In this document: positions 34,183-42,684 of the stretch, piece by piece
How positions within the stretch are numbered: position 1 is the first letter of the stretch
Layout: every line of letters begins with the position of its first letter
DNA from: Equadaptatus sp045642025
Lineage (GTDB): Bacteria > Synergistota > Synergistia > Synergistales > Synergistaceae
Length of the DNA stretch: 62,856 bases
Assembly (NCBI GenBank): GCA_045642025.1
Contig: JAZUIB010000045.1
Span: 1-62,856 of the forward strand
Reading direction: 5' to 3'
The notes under the pieces: generated by a model
Seen by the model: the letters and a program-made list of their open reading frames with translations, nothing else
Told to the model about the DNA's origin: nothing
Databases searched by the model: none
Made by a program: the position numbers and the translations under genes

Positions 34183-35187
34183 ATGTCTGATATTGCCAAT
34201 GAAGAATTTAACAAACTTGTAGAAATCATACAAAATGCTCGTTGCAGAGCTCTGAAAGCTGTCAATAAAGAGCTTGTTCAGATGTATTTTGAAGTTGGTA
34301 AAAATGTTGCGCGTTTGTGCGCGGAATCATCTTTCGGCGACAAGATAATTGACGAAATAGCACGCTATATTGTCTCTGTTGCGCCGAACATAAAAGGATT
34401 CAACCGCAGAGGCTTATATCGAATGAAGCAGTTCTATGAAACTTACAGGGACGATGAATTTGTGTCAGCAATGCTGACACAAATCAGCTGGACAAATCAT
34501 TTGCTTATAATGTCTAAAGCAAAGAGCGATGAAGAAAGGCATTTTTATCTGTCTCTTGCGGCAAAGGAAAATTATACGTCAAGAGAATTGGAATGGCAAT
34601 TAGACAGTGCTTATTACGAACGCTATATGCTTTCTTGCGAAAGTGAAACGCCCAAACTTGTTCCCCGGAAGGTTAGAAGGGAAATATTGGACAGCTATGT
34701 TCTTGAGTTTCTTGATTTGCCTTCACATTATTCTGAATTGGGTTTTCGCAAAGCGATACTTGAAAATCTTAAGCAGTTTATCCTTGAATTCGGAAAAGAT
34801 TTTTCTTTTGTGGGTGAGGAATACAGGCTTCAGGTAGGAGGACAAGATTTCTTTGTTGATTTGCTGTTTTATAACAGATCTCTTTTATGTCTGGTGGCAA
34901 TTGAACTAAAAATAGGCAGATTTAAGCCTGAACATGTCGGGCAGATAAATTTCTACTTGGAAGCGCTTGACAGGGATGTTAAAAAGGTAAATGAAAATCC
35001 AAGTGTAGGGCTTATTCTTTGTGCAAGCAAGGATGATGCCGTGGTTGAGTATGCTTTAAACCGCAGTTTGTCTCCCACGCTTGTGGCGGATTATACTTTG
35101 CGTTTGCCGGATAAAAAACTGTTGAAAGAAAAATTAAGAGAATTATCTGAACAGGCAGAGATATGCAGTAATAGTGACAATGAGTAA
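34183..35187 (+). CDS. YhcG/DUF1016 family PD-(D/E)XK nuclease
   Basis: About 334 residues. N-terminal DUF1016 helical domain: NARCRALKAVNKELVQMYFE then VGKNVA, IKGFNRRGLYRMKQFYETY, QISWTNHLLIM. C-terminal nuclease domain: EYRLQVGGQDFFVDLLFYNR, LCLVAIELKIGRFKPEHVGQ (D and ExK visible), and GLILCASKDDAVVEYAL. The family is common in accessory regions and its natural role is not settled; DNA processing or defence is usually assumed. It has no helper genes here. It is inserted between an rfbA fragment and intact rfbA, which is evidence of recent arrival. The ATG at 34183 follows GGAG. Confidence 0.9.
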   Translation: MSDIANEEFNKLVEIIQNARCRALKAVNKELVQMYFEVGKNVARLCAESSFGDKIIDEIARYIVSVAPNIKGFNRRGLYRMKQFYETYRDDEFVSAMLTQISWTNHLLIMSKAKSDEERHFYLSLAAKENYTSRELEWQLDSAYYERYMLSCESETPKLVPRKVRREILDSYVLEFLDLPSHYSELGFRKAILENLKQFILEFGKDFSFVGEEYRLQVGGQDFFVDLLFYNRSLLCLVAIELKIGRFKPEHVGQINFYLEALDRDVKKVNENPSVGLILCASKDDAVVEYALNRSLSPTLVADYTLRLPDKKLLKEKLRELSEQAEICSNSDNE

Positions 35188-35257
35188 TAATTTCAGAAAG
35201 TTGCAGATGAGAATGTTAAATAGTTTTTAAATCAGTGGTGACAACGGAGGTATCATT

Positions 35258-36124
35258 ATGAAAGGCATTATTCTTGCAGGCGGCAAAGGCACGCGGCTGT
35301 ATCCGATGACAAGGGCTGTTTCAAAGCAGCTGCTGCCTATTTATGACAAGCCGCTTATATATTACCCGCTTTCGGTGCTTATGCTTGCGAGTATTCGCGA
35401 AGTGCTTATTATTTCCACCCCTGATGATATTGAGGGTTACAAAAAGCTGCTTGGCGACGGCACTGAACTTGGAATGAATTTTGAATATAAAATTCAGGAA
35501 ACACCGCGCGGTCTTGCGGACGCGTTTATCCTTGGTGAAGAATTTATAGGCGGTGACAACGTCTGCCTCATTCTTGGCGACAATGTGTTTTTCGGTCAGG
35601 ATATGACTAAGGTACTTAGACAGGCAATGGAAAACAAAACAGGCGCAACGGTTTTCGGTTATCCTGTCAAAGATCCGCGCTCTTTCGGTGTTGTTGAATT
35701 TGACAAAGACCACAATGTTGTTTCCATCGAAGAAAAACCAAAGGAGCCGAAAAGCAATTATGCTGTTCCCGGGCTTTATTTCTATGATAACAAAGTTATA
35801 GAAATCGCAAAGAATGTAAAACCATCGGTACGCGGTGAAATAGAAATTACGGCTGTCAACAATGCCTATCTGAAAATGGGAGAGCTCAAGGTTACGCTTC
35901 TTGGCAGAGGTATGGCATGGCTTGATACAGGCACTCCTGAAGGAATGTTGAAGGCTTCCGAATTTGTCGAAGCTGTTCAGGACAGGCAGGGTTTTTATGT
36001 TTCCTGTATTGAAGAAATTGCTTGGCGGCGTGGTTTTATCTCCACGGAGCAGCTGATTGAACTTGGTAAGAAGCTAAAAATGACCGACTACGGCAAATAT
36101 CTGCTGGCGATAGCGAAAGGATAG
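35258..36124 (+). CDS. rfbA: Glucose-1-phosphate thymidylyltransferase
   Basis: A 288-residue enzyme making dTDP-glucose from dTTP and glucose-1-phosphate. The nucleotide loop LAGGKGTRLYPMTRAVSKQL, YDKPLIYYPLSVLMLA, ILGDNVFFGQDM, EEKPKEPKSNYAVPGLYFYD and RGMAWLDTGTPEGMLKAS are all in place. Length is normal. A GGAGG lies 8 bases before the ATG. It feeds rfbB 90 bases downstream. A truncated second 5' end lies at 34061. Confidence 0.97.
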   Translation: MKGIILAGGKGTRLYPMTRAVSKQLLPIYDKPLIYYPLSVLMLASIREVLIISTPDDIEGYKKLLGDGTELGMNFEYKIQETPRGLADAFILGEEFIGGDNVCLILGDNVFFGQDMTKVLRQAMENKTGATVFGYPVKDPRSFGVVEFDKDHNVVSIEEKPKEPKSNYAVPGLYFYDNKVIEIAKNVKPSVRGEIEITAVNNAYLKMGELKVTLLGRGMAWLDTGTPEGMLKASEFVEAVQDRQGFYVSCIEEIAWRRGFISTEQLIELGKKLKMTDYGKYLLAIAKG

Positions 36125-36213
36125 CACTTGCTTCGCTTGCTTAGCTGTCAGCCGTCAGCTGTTAGCTTTTAGAAGCAGATAAAAAATATGAAAATCAAGG
36201 GAGAATGTGTTTT

Positions 36214-37233
36214 ATGAAACTCTTAATAACCGGTGGTGCCGGATTTATAGGAAGCAACTTTATATTCCATATTCTTGAAAAATACCCTGAATATGACGTC
36301 CTCTGCGTGGACAAACTGACCTACGCCGGCAATCTTTCAACGCTTGCTTCGGTTATGGACAATCCGCATTTTAAGTTTTTCAAGACGGACATCTGCGACA
36401 GAGAAGCAATATACAAAATATTTGAAGAAGAACAGCCGGAAATTGTTGTCAATTTCGCCGCTGAGTCTCATGTTGACCGCTCAATAGAAAATCCCGGAAT
36501 ATTCCTTGAAACAAATATCATGGGAACTGCAGTTCTTATGGATGCCTGCAGAAAATACGGCATCAAACGCTATCATCAAGTGTCAACCGACGAAGTGTAC
36601 GGCGATTTGCCGTTAGACAGACCTGACCTCTTTTTCACCGAAGAAACACCTATACACACAAGTTCACCCTACAGCTGCTCAAAAGCCGCAGCAGACCTGC
36701 TTGTGCTTGCCTACAACAGAACCTACGGACTGCCGGTAACAATATCGCGCTGCTCAAACAACTACGGCCCTTATCATTTCCCCGAAAAACTTATACCGCT
36801 TATGATAGCAAACGCACTCAACGATAAACCTCTGCCGGTATACGGTAAAGGAGAAAATGTTCGTGACTGGCTCTACGTTGAAGACCATTGTGAAGCGATA
36901 GATTTGATAATACATAAAGGAACAATAGGCGAAATCTACAACATCGGCGGACACAATGAAATGAAAAACATAGACATAGTGAAACTTATCTGCAAAGAGC
37001 TGAACAAGCCTGAGACGCTCATAACCTTTGTGACCGACAGAAAAGGGCACGACCTCCGTTATGCGATAGACCCGACAAAAATACACAGTGAACTCGGCTG
37101 GCTGCCGAAAACGAAATTTGCCGACGGCATAAAGAAAACGATACAGTGGTATCTGAACAACAAACCGTGGTGGGAAGAGATAATTTCAGGAGAGTATCAG
37201 AATTACTACGAAAAGATGTATGGGAACAGATAG
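36214..37233 (+). CDS. rfbB: dTDP-glucose 4,6-dehydratase
   Basis: About 339 residues. Rossmann start MKLLITGGAGFIGSNFIFHI, NFAAESHVDRSIENPGIF, the catalytic STDEVYGDLP and the YSCSKAAADLL YxxxK pair, CSNNYGPYHFPEKLIPLMI, and the sugar-binding DWLYVEDHCEAI. It converts dTDP-glucose to dTDP-4-keto-6-deoxyglucose. The ATG at 36214 follows AAGGGAG; a GTG at 36205 is less likely. A hairpin at 37261 closes the operon. Confidence 0.97.
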   Translation: MKLLITGGAGFIGSNFIFHILEKYPEYDVLCVDKLTYAGNLSTLASVMDNPHFKFFKTDICDREAIYKIFEEEQPEIVVNFAAESHVDRSIENPGIFLETNIMGTAVLMDACRKYGIKRYHQVSTDEVYGDLPLDRPDLFFTEETPIHTSSPYSCSKAAADLLVLAYNRTYGLPVTISRCSNNYGPYHFPEKLIPLMIANALNDKPLPVYGKGENVRDWLYVEDHCEAIDLIIHKGTIGEIYNIGGHNEMKNIDIVKLICKELNKPETLITFVTDRKGHDLRYAIDPTKIHSELGWLPKTKFADGIKKTIQWYLNNKPWWEEIISGEYQNYYEKMYGNR

Positions 37234-37260
37234 TGAACGACAGAAAATCAGAAAATATAA

Positions 37261-37294
37261 CGGCCTGGGTTAAAAAATTCCCAAGCCGTTTAAT
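37261..37294 (+). terminator. Terminator after rfbB, shared with 19597-19639
   Basis: CGGCCTGGG (37261-37269) pairs with CCCAAGCCG (37280-37288) with one mismatch, followed by TTTAATTT. The hairpin and its preceding CGACAGAAAAT are close to those at 19597 upstream of the paralogous ATPase gene. Confidence 0.7.
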
Positions 37295-37402
37295 TTATGT
37301 GCAGGATAATTCTTTGCGATGAGAAATATATTTTTCTGTGTGAAAAACGAAATAAAGCGCAATCGCAGATGATTGTTATTTGAAGTGTTAAATAAAACAA
37401 GA

Positions 37403-37459
37403 TTTCTATTTAACAAAAACACAAAAAATGTGATTTTGTTAAATAGAAAGTGTTATAAT
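37403..37459 (+). promoter_or_regulatory. ATPase promoter with long inverted repeat, second copy
   Basis: TTTCTATTTAACAAAA (37403-37418) is the perfect inverse of TTTTGTTAAATAGAAA (37434-37449), and CACA/TGTG inside extends the pairing past one mismatch. The right arm ends 4 bases before TATAAT (37454-37459). The outer TTTCTATT/AATAGAAA agree with 19687-19733; the inner arm differs in both arms together. Confidence 0.75.
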
Positions 37460-37475
37460 TAGTGCGGTGATGGAT

Positions 37476-38672
37476 ATGAAGCTTATTAAAAGGGATTTCT
37501 ATCTGCAGCAGTTGCGGGATGTTGAGGGTGTGCCTGATATAAAGGTTATTACCGGTGTACGCCGATGCGGAAAGTCCCGTCTGCTTGAAGCGTTTGCTGA
37601 TGAGCTGCGCGGTAAATATGATAATGCCAATATAATCTTTGTTGATTTTTCAAGTCTTGAGTTTGACGGTCTTAAAGATTACAGATTATTAAATGCTTAT
37701 GTTGAGGCCCGTTATGTTCCTGAACTTAGAAATTTCCTGTTTATAGACGAGGTGCAGTTGTGTCCGAAGTTTGAGCTTGTCGTAAACAGTCTGCATGCAA
37801 GCGGCAAATATGATATATACATAATAGGTTCCAATGCTTTTTTGCTGAGCAGCGACCTTGCCACGCTGTTTACGGGGCGTACGTGCAGTATTGAGGTTTT
37901 TCCTTTTTCTTATGCAGAATATCTGCAGTATCACGATATGGAAAATTCTCATGCCTCGTTTGATTTGTATATGTCTGACGGCGGTATGTCGGGTGCGTAT
38001 CTCTATAAAACTGAAAAGGCGAGACTTGATTATATCGCCGATGTTTACAATACGCTGATATTGCGTGACGTAAAGCAGAAATACGGAATAAGGAATCTGC
38101 CGCTGCTTGACAGGCTGAGTGATTTTCTGATGGATAATATTTCAAATCCGACATCTGTGCGGAGTCTTGCAAGAGTGCTTAAAGCCGCGGGAGAAACTGT
38201 TACAAATGTTACGCTCGGCAGATATATTGAGTATCTGTGTAATGCTTTTGCTTTTTACAGAGTAAGACGTTACGATATAAAGGGTAAACGCTATTTAACC
38301 ACAAATGACAAGTATTATCTCAGCGACCATTCATTTCGTTATGCGAGACTTGGGATCAAGAATCCCGACTATGGCAGAATACTTGAAAATATGGTTGCGG
38401 TTGAACTACTGCGCCGCGGTTATGAAATTTATTCAGGCGTATTGTACGCAAAAGAGGTTGATTTTGTGGCTTTGCGCCGTGACGAAAAAATTTATATTCA
38501 GGTAGCGCAAAGCATTGAAGACATGAATACTTTCAAACGTGAAGCTGCTCCGCTGCTGGATATTAAAGATGCATATCCTAAATTTATCATTACCAGACTG
38601 CTTTATCCTCAATATATGTATGAGGGAATTAAAGTGGCAGATATTTCAGACTGGATGGTTGGAAATTTGTAA
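37476..38672 (+). CDS. AAA-type ATPase with DUF4143-like C-terminal domain, paired copy 2
   Basis: About 398 residues, a close paralogue of the protein at 19760. It shares MKLIKRDFYLQQL, Walker A VITGVRRCGKSRLLE, Walker B FLFIDEVQLCPKF, IYIIGSNAFLLSSDLATLF, LGIKNPDYGRILENMVAVEL, and the nuclease-fold C-terminus KEVDFVALRRD then IYIQVAQSIED, again with QVA in place of ExK. The ATG at 37476 follows GGTGAT and leaves a leader of about 10 bases from the predicted promoter. It has the same upstream hairpin and inverted repeat as its sister gene but stands 17 kb away. Confidence 0.88.
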   Translation: MKLIKRDFYLQQLRDVEGVPDIKVITGVRRCGKSRLLEAFADELRGKYDNANIIFVDFSSLEFDGLKDYRLLNAYVEARYVPELRNFLFIDEVQLCPKFELVVNSLHASGKYDIYIIGSNAFLLSSDLATLFTGRTCSIEVFPFSYAEYLQYHDMENSHASFDLYMSDGGMSGAYLYKTEKARLDYIADVYNTLILRDVKQKYGIRNLPLLDRLSDFLMDNISNPTSVRSLARVLKAAGETVTNVTLGRYIEYLCNAFAFYRVRRYDIKGKRYLTTNDKYYLSDHSFRYARLGIKNPDYGRILENMVAVELLRRGYEIYSGVLYAKEVDFVALRRDEKIYIQVAQSIEDMNTFKREAAPLLDIKDAYPKFIITRLLYPQYMYEGIKVADISDWMVGNL

Positions 38673-38810
38673 TTGCAGTGATAATCGCTTATCCCTGTTT
38701 CCGATGTTTATATGTAGTATAATTGTTTCCATGAAAATGCATCTTACCTGTGTTAAAGCCATAGCGGCGGGTGCATGCGGAGCATGAGAAGCAAATATGA
38801 GATATGAAAT

Positions 38811-40538
38811 ATGAAAAAGAAACTTGTATCTGTTAAAAATATTGCGGCGGTTGTCTTGGCAGTTGTCTGCTGTCTTTTGGCGGCAACGTTGTCTTTTGCC
38901 GCGACTGCGCGGTTTGACCCGCAGAAGGTGCATGGGCCTAAGATTGAGAAGCTATGTATGGTGATTGTGAACAATACTGACGCGCAGATTTTGGCGGCGG
39001 AGAACGGAGATCTTGATGTTGTAAGTGACATTGTCCGCCCGTCTGATATTCAGATTATCAGCAGAAACAAGCATTTTGATACGTCTATAGCCCGTGCTTT
39101 TCACGCTTTTTTTATGCTTATCAACACGCAGGAGGGTATCTGGAAGGATAAATATGTCCGTCAGGCGGCCGCGCAGGCGATTGACAGGAACAATATTGTC
39201 CGTACGATTTTCTCCGGCTACTGTGAGCCGATTAACAGCTGGCTGCCTCCTGTTTCGCCTTGGGCGCTGCAGGGAAGAAGCGCGAATTTGTTTAACCGCG
39301 CAGCCGCGCGAGCAAAGCTGAAAAAGCGCGGCTTTAAGTGGGGGCTTGACGGAATGCTGATAGCTCCCGACGGTAAGCCTGTGAAAAAGATGAAACTTCT
39401 GACGCCTTTGGCAAAGGTAGCCCCTACTACCGCGGAGCTTGCAGAGCAGGTTGCAGACAGTCTGCGTGCCGCAGGTTTTCCTGTAGAGGCTGAGCCTATG
39501 GATTTTTCAGCCATGATTTCAAAAATAGACCGCAAGGAGTATTCGCTTGCCGTCATGGCGTGGTCTATGGGCAGGAATCCTGACTCCCTGCACGGTTTTT
39601 ATCACAGTTCGATGAATATTCCGGGCGGCTACAATTATTCGGGCATCAGCGACAAGGCGCTTGACAAAGCGCTTGACGGTATTGTGACGGCAAAAACGAA
39701 GGCGGAGGCGCGCAAAGCTTCCGACAAAGCGCAGATACTGCTTGAAGATTTAGTTCCGTCGGTCCCTATTTACAGCCGTCTGTCTGTTGCCGCAGTGTCA
39801 AATTCTTGGAAGAATATTATTACGACTGAGCGTATGACCGCGGATAATATGTGGACGATTATGCTGGCGGAACCGAGAAATGCAAATATGAAATATGAAA
39901 TAAAAAACATGAAGGGCAGTGCGGGAAAGGCATCGGGGAACAAGAAAATAATGCGGATGCTGCTTGCTGAGGAGCCGCGAAATCTTAATCCCTTTACGGC
40001 AAGCAGCGCGTATTCCTGGCAGGTGCTGGGCATGATGTATGAGGGGCTGCTTGAAACTGATCCTTTCACTCTTGAAGATGCTCCGGGAATTGCCGAAAAA
40101 TGGTCGGTGAATGCTGGAAAAAATCAGACGGTTATTAGGTTTACGCTTAAACCGAATTTGCTCTGGAGTGACGGCAGCAGACTGACTTCGCACGATTTTG
40201 CGCAAACGGTGCAGTTTATTAAAAAGAATAAAATTCCGCGTTTTCTTGACGCTGTTAAGAATGTTAAATCTGTCAGTTGTCCGACTGAGCGAGATATTGT
40301 TGTGACGCTTTCGGGTGAAAGTTACTGGTATCTGGATAAAATCGGCGGAATGCTTTGTATGCCTGCTAAAACACTGAAAGCAGTAAGGGACTGGCAGAAC
40401 TGGAATCCGCTGGATAAGTCGCAAAAATTCGGACCTTATGGGTTTATATGTACGGGCCCTTTTATATTTGAAAGTTATAGGCCCGGTGAATATGTTATGA
40501 TGCGGCGAAATGAAAATTACAGGAGGCTGAAACGGTGA
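38811..40538 (+). CDS. Circularly permuted SBP_bac_5 peptide-binding protein
   Basis: A 575-residue secreted binding protein for a dipeptide-type ABC importer, with halves in reverse order. Residues 1-31 are a signal peptide. Residues about 43-350 match the C-terminal half of ordinary DppA/OppA-like proteins: GPKIEKLCMVIVNNTDAQIL, VRQAAAQAIDRNNIVRTIFS, YHSSMNIPGGYNYSGISDKA. A linker (about 355-380) follows. Residues about 381-575 match the N-terminal half: LLAEEPRNLNPFTASSAYSW, GIAEKWSVN, LKPNLLWSDGSRLTSHDFAQ, and end TGPFIFESYRPGEYVMMRRN then ENYRRLKR. In normal members that ending is followed directly by the PKIEK-type segment. The final codons AGG AGG form the ribosome site of the next permease gene. 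The frame is intact and the operon is complete, so this looks functional. Confidence 0.85.
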   Translation: MKKKLVSVKNIAAVVLAVVCCLLAATLSFAATARFDPQKVHGPKIEKLCMVIVNNTDAQILAAENGDLDVVSDIVRPSDIQIISRNKHFDTSIARAFHAFFMLINTQEGIWKDKYVRQAAAQAIDRNNIVRTIFSGYCEPINSWLPPVSPWALQGRSANLFNRAAARAKLKKRGFKWGLDGMLIAPDGKPVKKMKLLTPLAKVAPTTAELAEQVADSLRAAGFPVEAEPMDFSAMISKIDRKEYSLAVMAWSMGRNPDSLHGFYHSSMNIPGGYNYSGISDKALDKALDGIVTAKTKAEARKASDKAQILLEDLVPSVPIYSRLSVAAVSNSWKNIITTERMTADNMWTIMLAEPRNANMKYEIKNMKGSAGKASGNKKIMRMLLAEEPRNLNPFTASSAYSWQVLGMMYEGLLETDPFTLEDAPGIAEKWSVNAGKNQTVIRFTLKPNLLWSDGSRLTSHDFAQTVQFIKKNKIPRFLDAVKNVKSVSCPTERDIVVTLSGESYWYLDKIGGMLCMPAKTLKAVRDWQNWNPLDKSQKFGPYGFICTGPFIFESYRPGEYVMMRRNENYRRLKR

Positions 40539-41509
40539 AACGCAGCTGGCTTCACAGAAGAACGGCGGCTTCGCTGCTGGTGTTGTTTGTCGTTCTTGTT
40601 TTGAATTTTATACTGTTCAGAATTATGCCTGGTGACGCTGTCAGCACAATTATTGACCCGAATTTTTCACCTGAAGCGAAGGCTCGTCTGCGTGAGCTGT
40701 ACGGTCTGGATAAGCCGCTGTTCCAGCAGTTCGTCATCTATATGAAACAGATGCTTACCTTCCGTTTCGGTCTGTCTTTTCTAAGTCAGCGGCCTGTTTG
40801 GGAGGAACTTGTTTCACGTCTTCCGCTGACACTTGTTTTGATGGGCTGTTCGATGTTTCTGTCGGCTGTCATCGGTATATGGCTTGGCATTAAATCGGCG
40901 CTGAACAGAGGAAAGTTTGCTGAAAAGTTTGTGCTCCGCGCAGGGGCAGTGACTACCTCTTTCCCCGGATTTTTCGTTCAGCTTGTACTGCTCATGCTTT
41001 TTGCGCGCACGTTCAAGATTTTTCCGCTGCGCGGAAGTTTGTCGGTACCGCCTCCTGAAGGAAGTTTTGCGCTGTTCTGTGACTATGCGCACCATCTTGC
41101 TCTGCCTGTAATTTCTCTTACGATTATGGGTTTCGGCGGCTGGGCGCTTTATGTTCGCAACCTTATGGTTCGTGTGCTCGGAGAGGACTATATTCTTATG
41201 TCGCAGGCGCGCGGACTTTCCAAAAAGCGTGTCATCTACGGTCACGCTTTCCGTACAATTCTGCCGCCGATTTTTACAATTCTGCTTATGTCTCTGCCGG
41301 GGTTAGTTTCAGGCGCTGTTATAACTGAGTCTGTTTTTTCGCTTCACGGGGTTGGGACTTTCCTTGTCGAGGCAGTTTCTGGCAATGATTATCCGGCTGC
41401 AGGCGCAGCGTTTTATCTGCTTGCGCTGATAACTGTTGTCTGTAATCTGCTGGCTGATGTCATGTACGGAATTGTTGACCCGCGTGTACGGCTTGAGGAG
41501 AAAAACTGA
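40535..41509 (+). CDS. Dipeptide/oligopeptide ABC permease, DppB type
   Basis: A 324-residue inner-membrane permease with six helices. It starts with GTG overlapping the binding-protein stop by four bases, behind AGGAGG. Typical segments are LNFILFRIMPGDAV, LYGLDKPLFQQFVIYMKQML, FRFGLSFLSQRPVWEELVSR and the EAA-like loop DYILMSQARGLSKKRVIYGH. It pairs with the DppC-type subunit that follows. Confidence 0.93.
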   Translation: MKRSWLHRRTAASLLVLFVVLVLNFILFRIMPGDAVSTIIDPNFSPEAKARLRELYGLDKPLFQQFVIYMKQMLTFRFGLSFLSQRPVWEELVSRLPLTLVLMGCSMFLSAVIGIWLGIKSALNRGKFAEKFVLRAGAVTTSFPGFFVQLVLLMLFARTFKIFPLRGSLSVPPPEGSFALFCDYAHHLALPVISLTIMGFGGWALYVRNLMVRVLGEDYILMSQARGLSKKRVIYGHAFRTILPPIFTILLMSLPGLVSGAVITESVFSLHGVGTFLVEAVSGNDYPAAGAAFYLLALITVVCNLLADVMYGIVDPRVRLEEKN

Positions 41510-42684
41510 TGAAGGTCTTTTTGAAACGTAAGAGCGTTGTTGCTTTTATAATTATATGTCTTGCAGGAATTTTAGCGCCGTTTATTGCCGGTGACTGCCC
41601 ATCGGATGTTGTCGGTGCTCCTTTTGCGCGTCCTGTGTGGTGGAACAGAGAGCTTTCGACAACGCGTGAATTTGCCGTTACGGTAAAAGGGGTATCCTTT
41701 GAATGGGATAAACTGCCGCCGGCGCTTTTCAAACTGAATGGAACAATAAGCGGAAAAAATGTGCGGATTATTTTCACGACGCCTGACCGTGAATATGAGA
41801 TAGCAAAATTTGACAGCGCAGAGAACCGTTTGCTTAATATTGACGCACGCGATATGATTTTCAAACAGCAGCTCGGTCTGCCTTTGGTTGGCAATGCAAC
41901 GGACGTTATGTTTGCCAAAAAGGGAACGTATGCATTAAAAATTGAAGGTGCGGAAAAGACGAGGCTTCAGTTTACACTCTGCGGCACGCGGCAGGGACTG
42001 CTTGGTACAGATCAGCGAGGAAGAGATGTTTTTGCGCTGTTTATGTATGGCATTCGCACGTCGCTTCTTATAGGAATTATCGCAACGCTTGCAGCATCAG
42101 TGTTGGGCTTAAGTTTTGGGATGGCAGCAGGCTATATGGGCGGTTGGATAGATTCTGTTATCATGCGTACTGTTGATGTGCTCATGTCTATTCCTACAAT
42201 GCCTATTTTGATGATTCTTGCCGGTGTATGGGGGAAAGGACTGTGGCAGATTGTTGTCACGCTTTCGCTCTTTTCCTGGATGGGAACTGCGCGTTCAGTC
42301 CGCTCGCTTGTGCTTTCCGTTCGCGAAAGCCAGTGGATTGAGGGACTTAAGGCGCTTGGCGCAAAGCGTTCCTATATTCTCAGACGCCATCTTATTCCTG
42401 AAACTGCGCCTATTATGCTTGCAAATCTTGCTCTCGGAGTTCCAGGGGCGATTTTGTCAGAAGCTGCGCTGGCATTTTTCGGTTTATCAGACCCTCGTTT
42501 GATTTCATGGGGAAGAATGCTGCACGAAGCGCATTCCTTCGGCGCTTTTACTGAAGGCGCATGGTGGCTGCTGCTTCCGCCTGGAATTGGAATTGTCGCT
42601 GTGTGTCTGATTTTCATGGATATCGGGAGATATCTTGAAGAGCAGATTGACCCGCGTCTGTCGGGAGGTGACGGCAATGCTTAG
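41509..42684 (+). CDS. Dipeptide/oligopeptide ABC permease, DppC type, with inserted domain
   Basis: A 391-residue permease; ordinary DppC proteins are about 280-300 residues. After TM1 (VVAFIIICLAGILAPFIAG) there is an extra stretch of about 100 residues (about 45-150: EFAVTVKGVSFEWDKLPPAL, IIFTTPDREYEIAKFDSAEN, MFAKKGTYALKIEGAEKTRL), predicted to be extracytoplasmic and beta-rich. Then comes the usual LLGTDQRGRDVFALFMYGIR, and the EAA loop SQWIEGLKALGAKRSYILRR. The ATG overlaps the dppB-type stop. The inserted domain might contact the permuted binding protein, but that is a guess. Confidence 0.9.
   Translation: MKVFLKRKSVVAFIIICLAGILAPFIAGDCPSDVVGAPFARPVWWNRELSTTREFAVTVKGVSFEWDKLPPALFKLNGTISGKNVRIIFTTPDREYEIAKFDSAENRLLNIDARDMIFKQQLGLPLVGNATDVMFAKKGTYALKIEGAEKTRLQFTLCGTRQGLLGTDQRGRDVFALFMYGIRTSLLIGIIATLAASVLGLSFGMAAGYMGGWIDSVIMRTVDVLMSIPTMPILMILAGVWGKGLWQIVVTLSLFSWMGTARSVRSLVLSVRESQWIEGLKALGAKRSYILRRHLIPETAPIMLANLALGVPGAILSEAALAFFGLSDPRLISWGRMLHEAHSFGAFTEGAWWLLLPPGIGIVAVCLIFMDIGRYLEEQIDPRLSGGDGNA

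Noticed and set aside
38811..40538. Assembly error or two fused fragments instead of a permuted binding protein
   Set aside because: The frame is open throughout, a signal peptide leads the new N-terminus, the linker is clean, and the last codons form the next gene's ribosome site. Still worth confirming with long reads.
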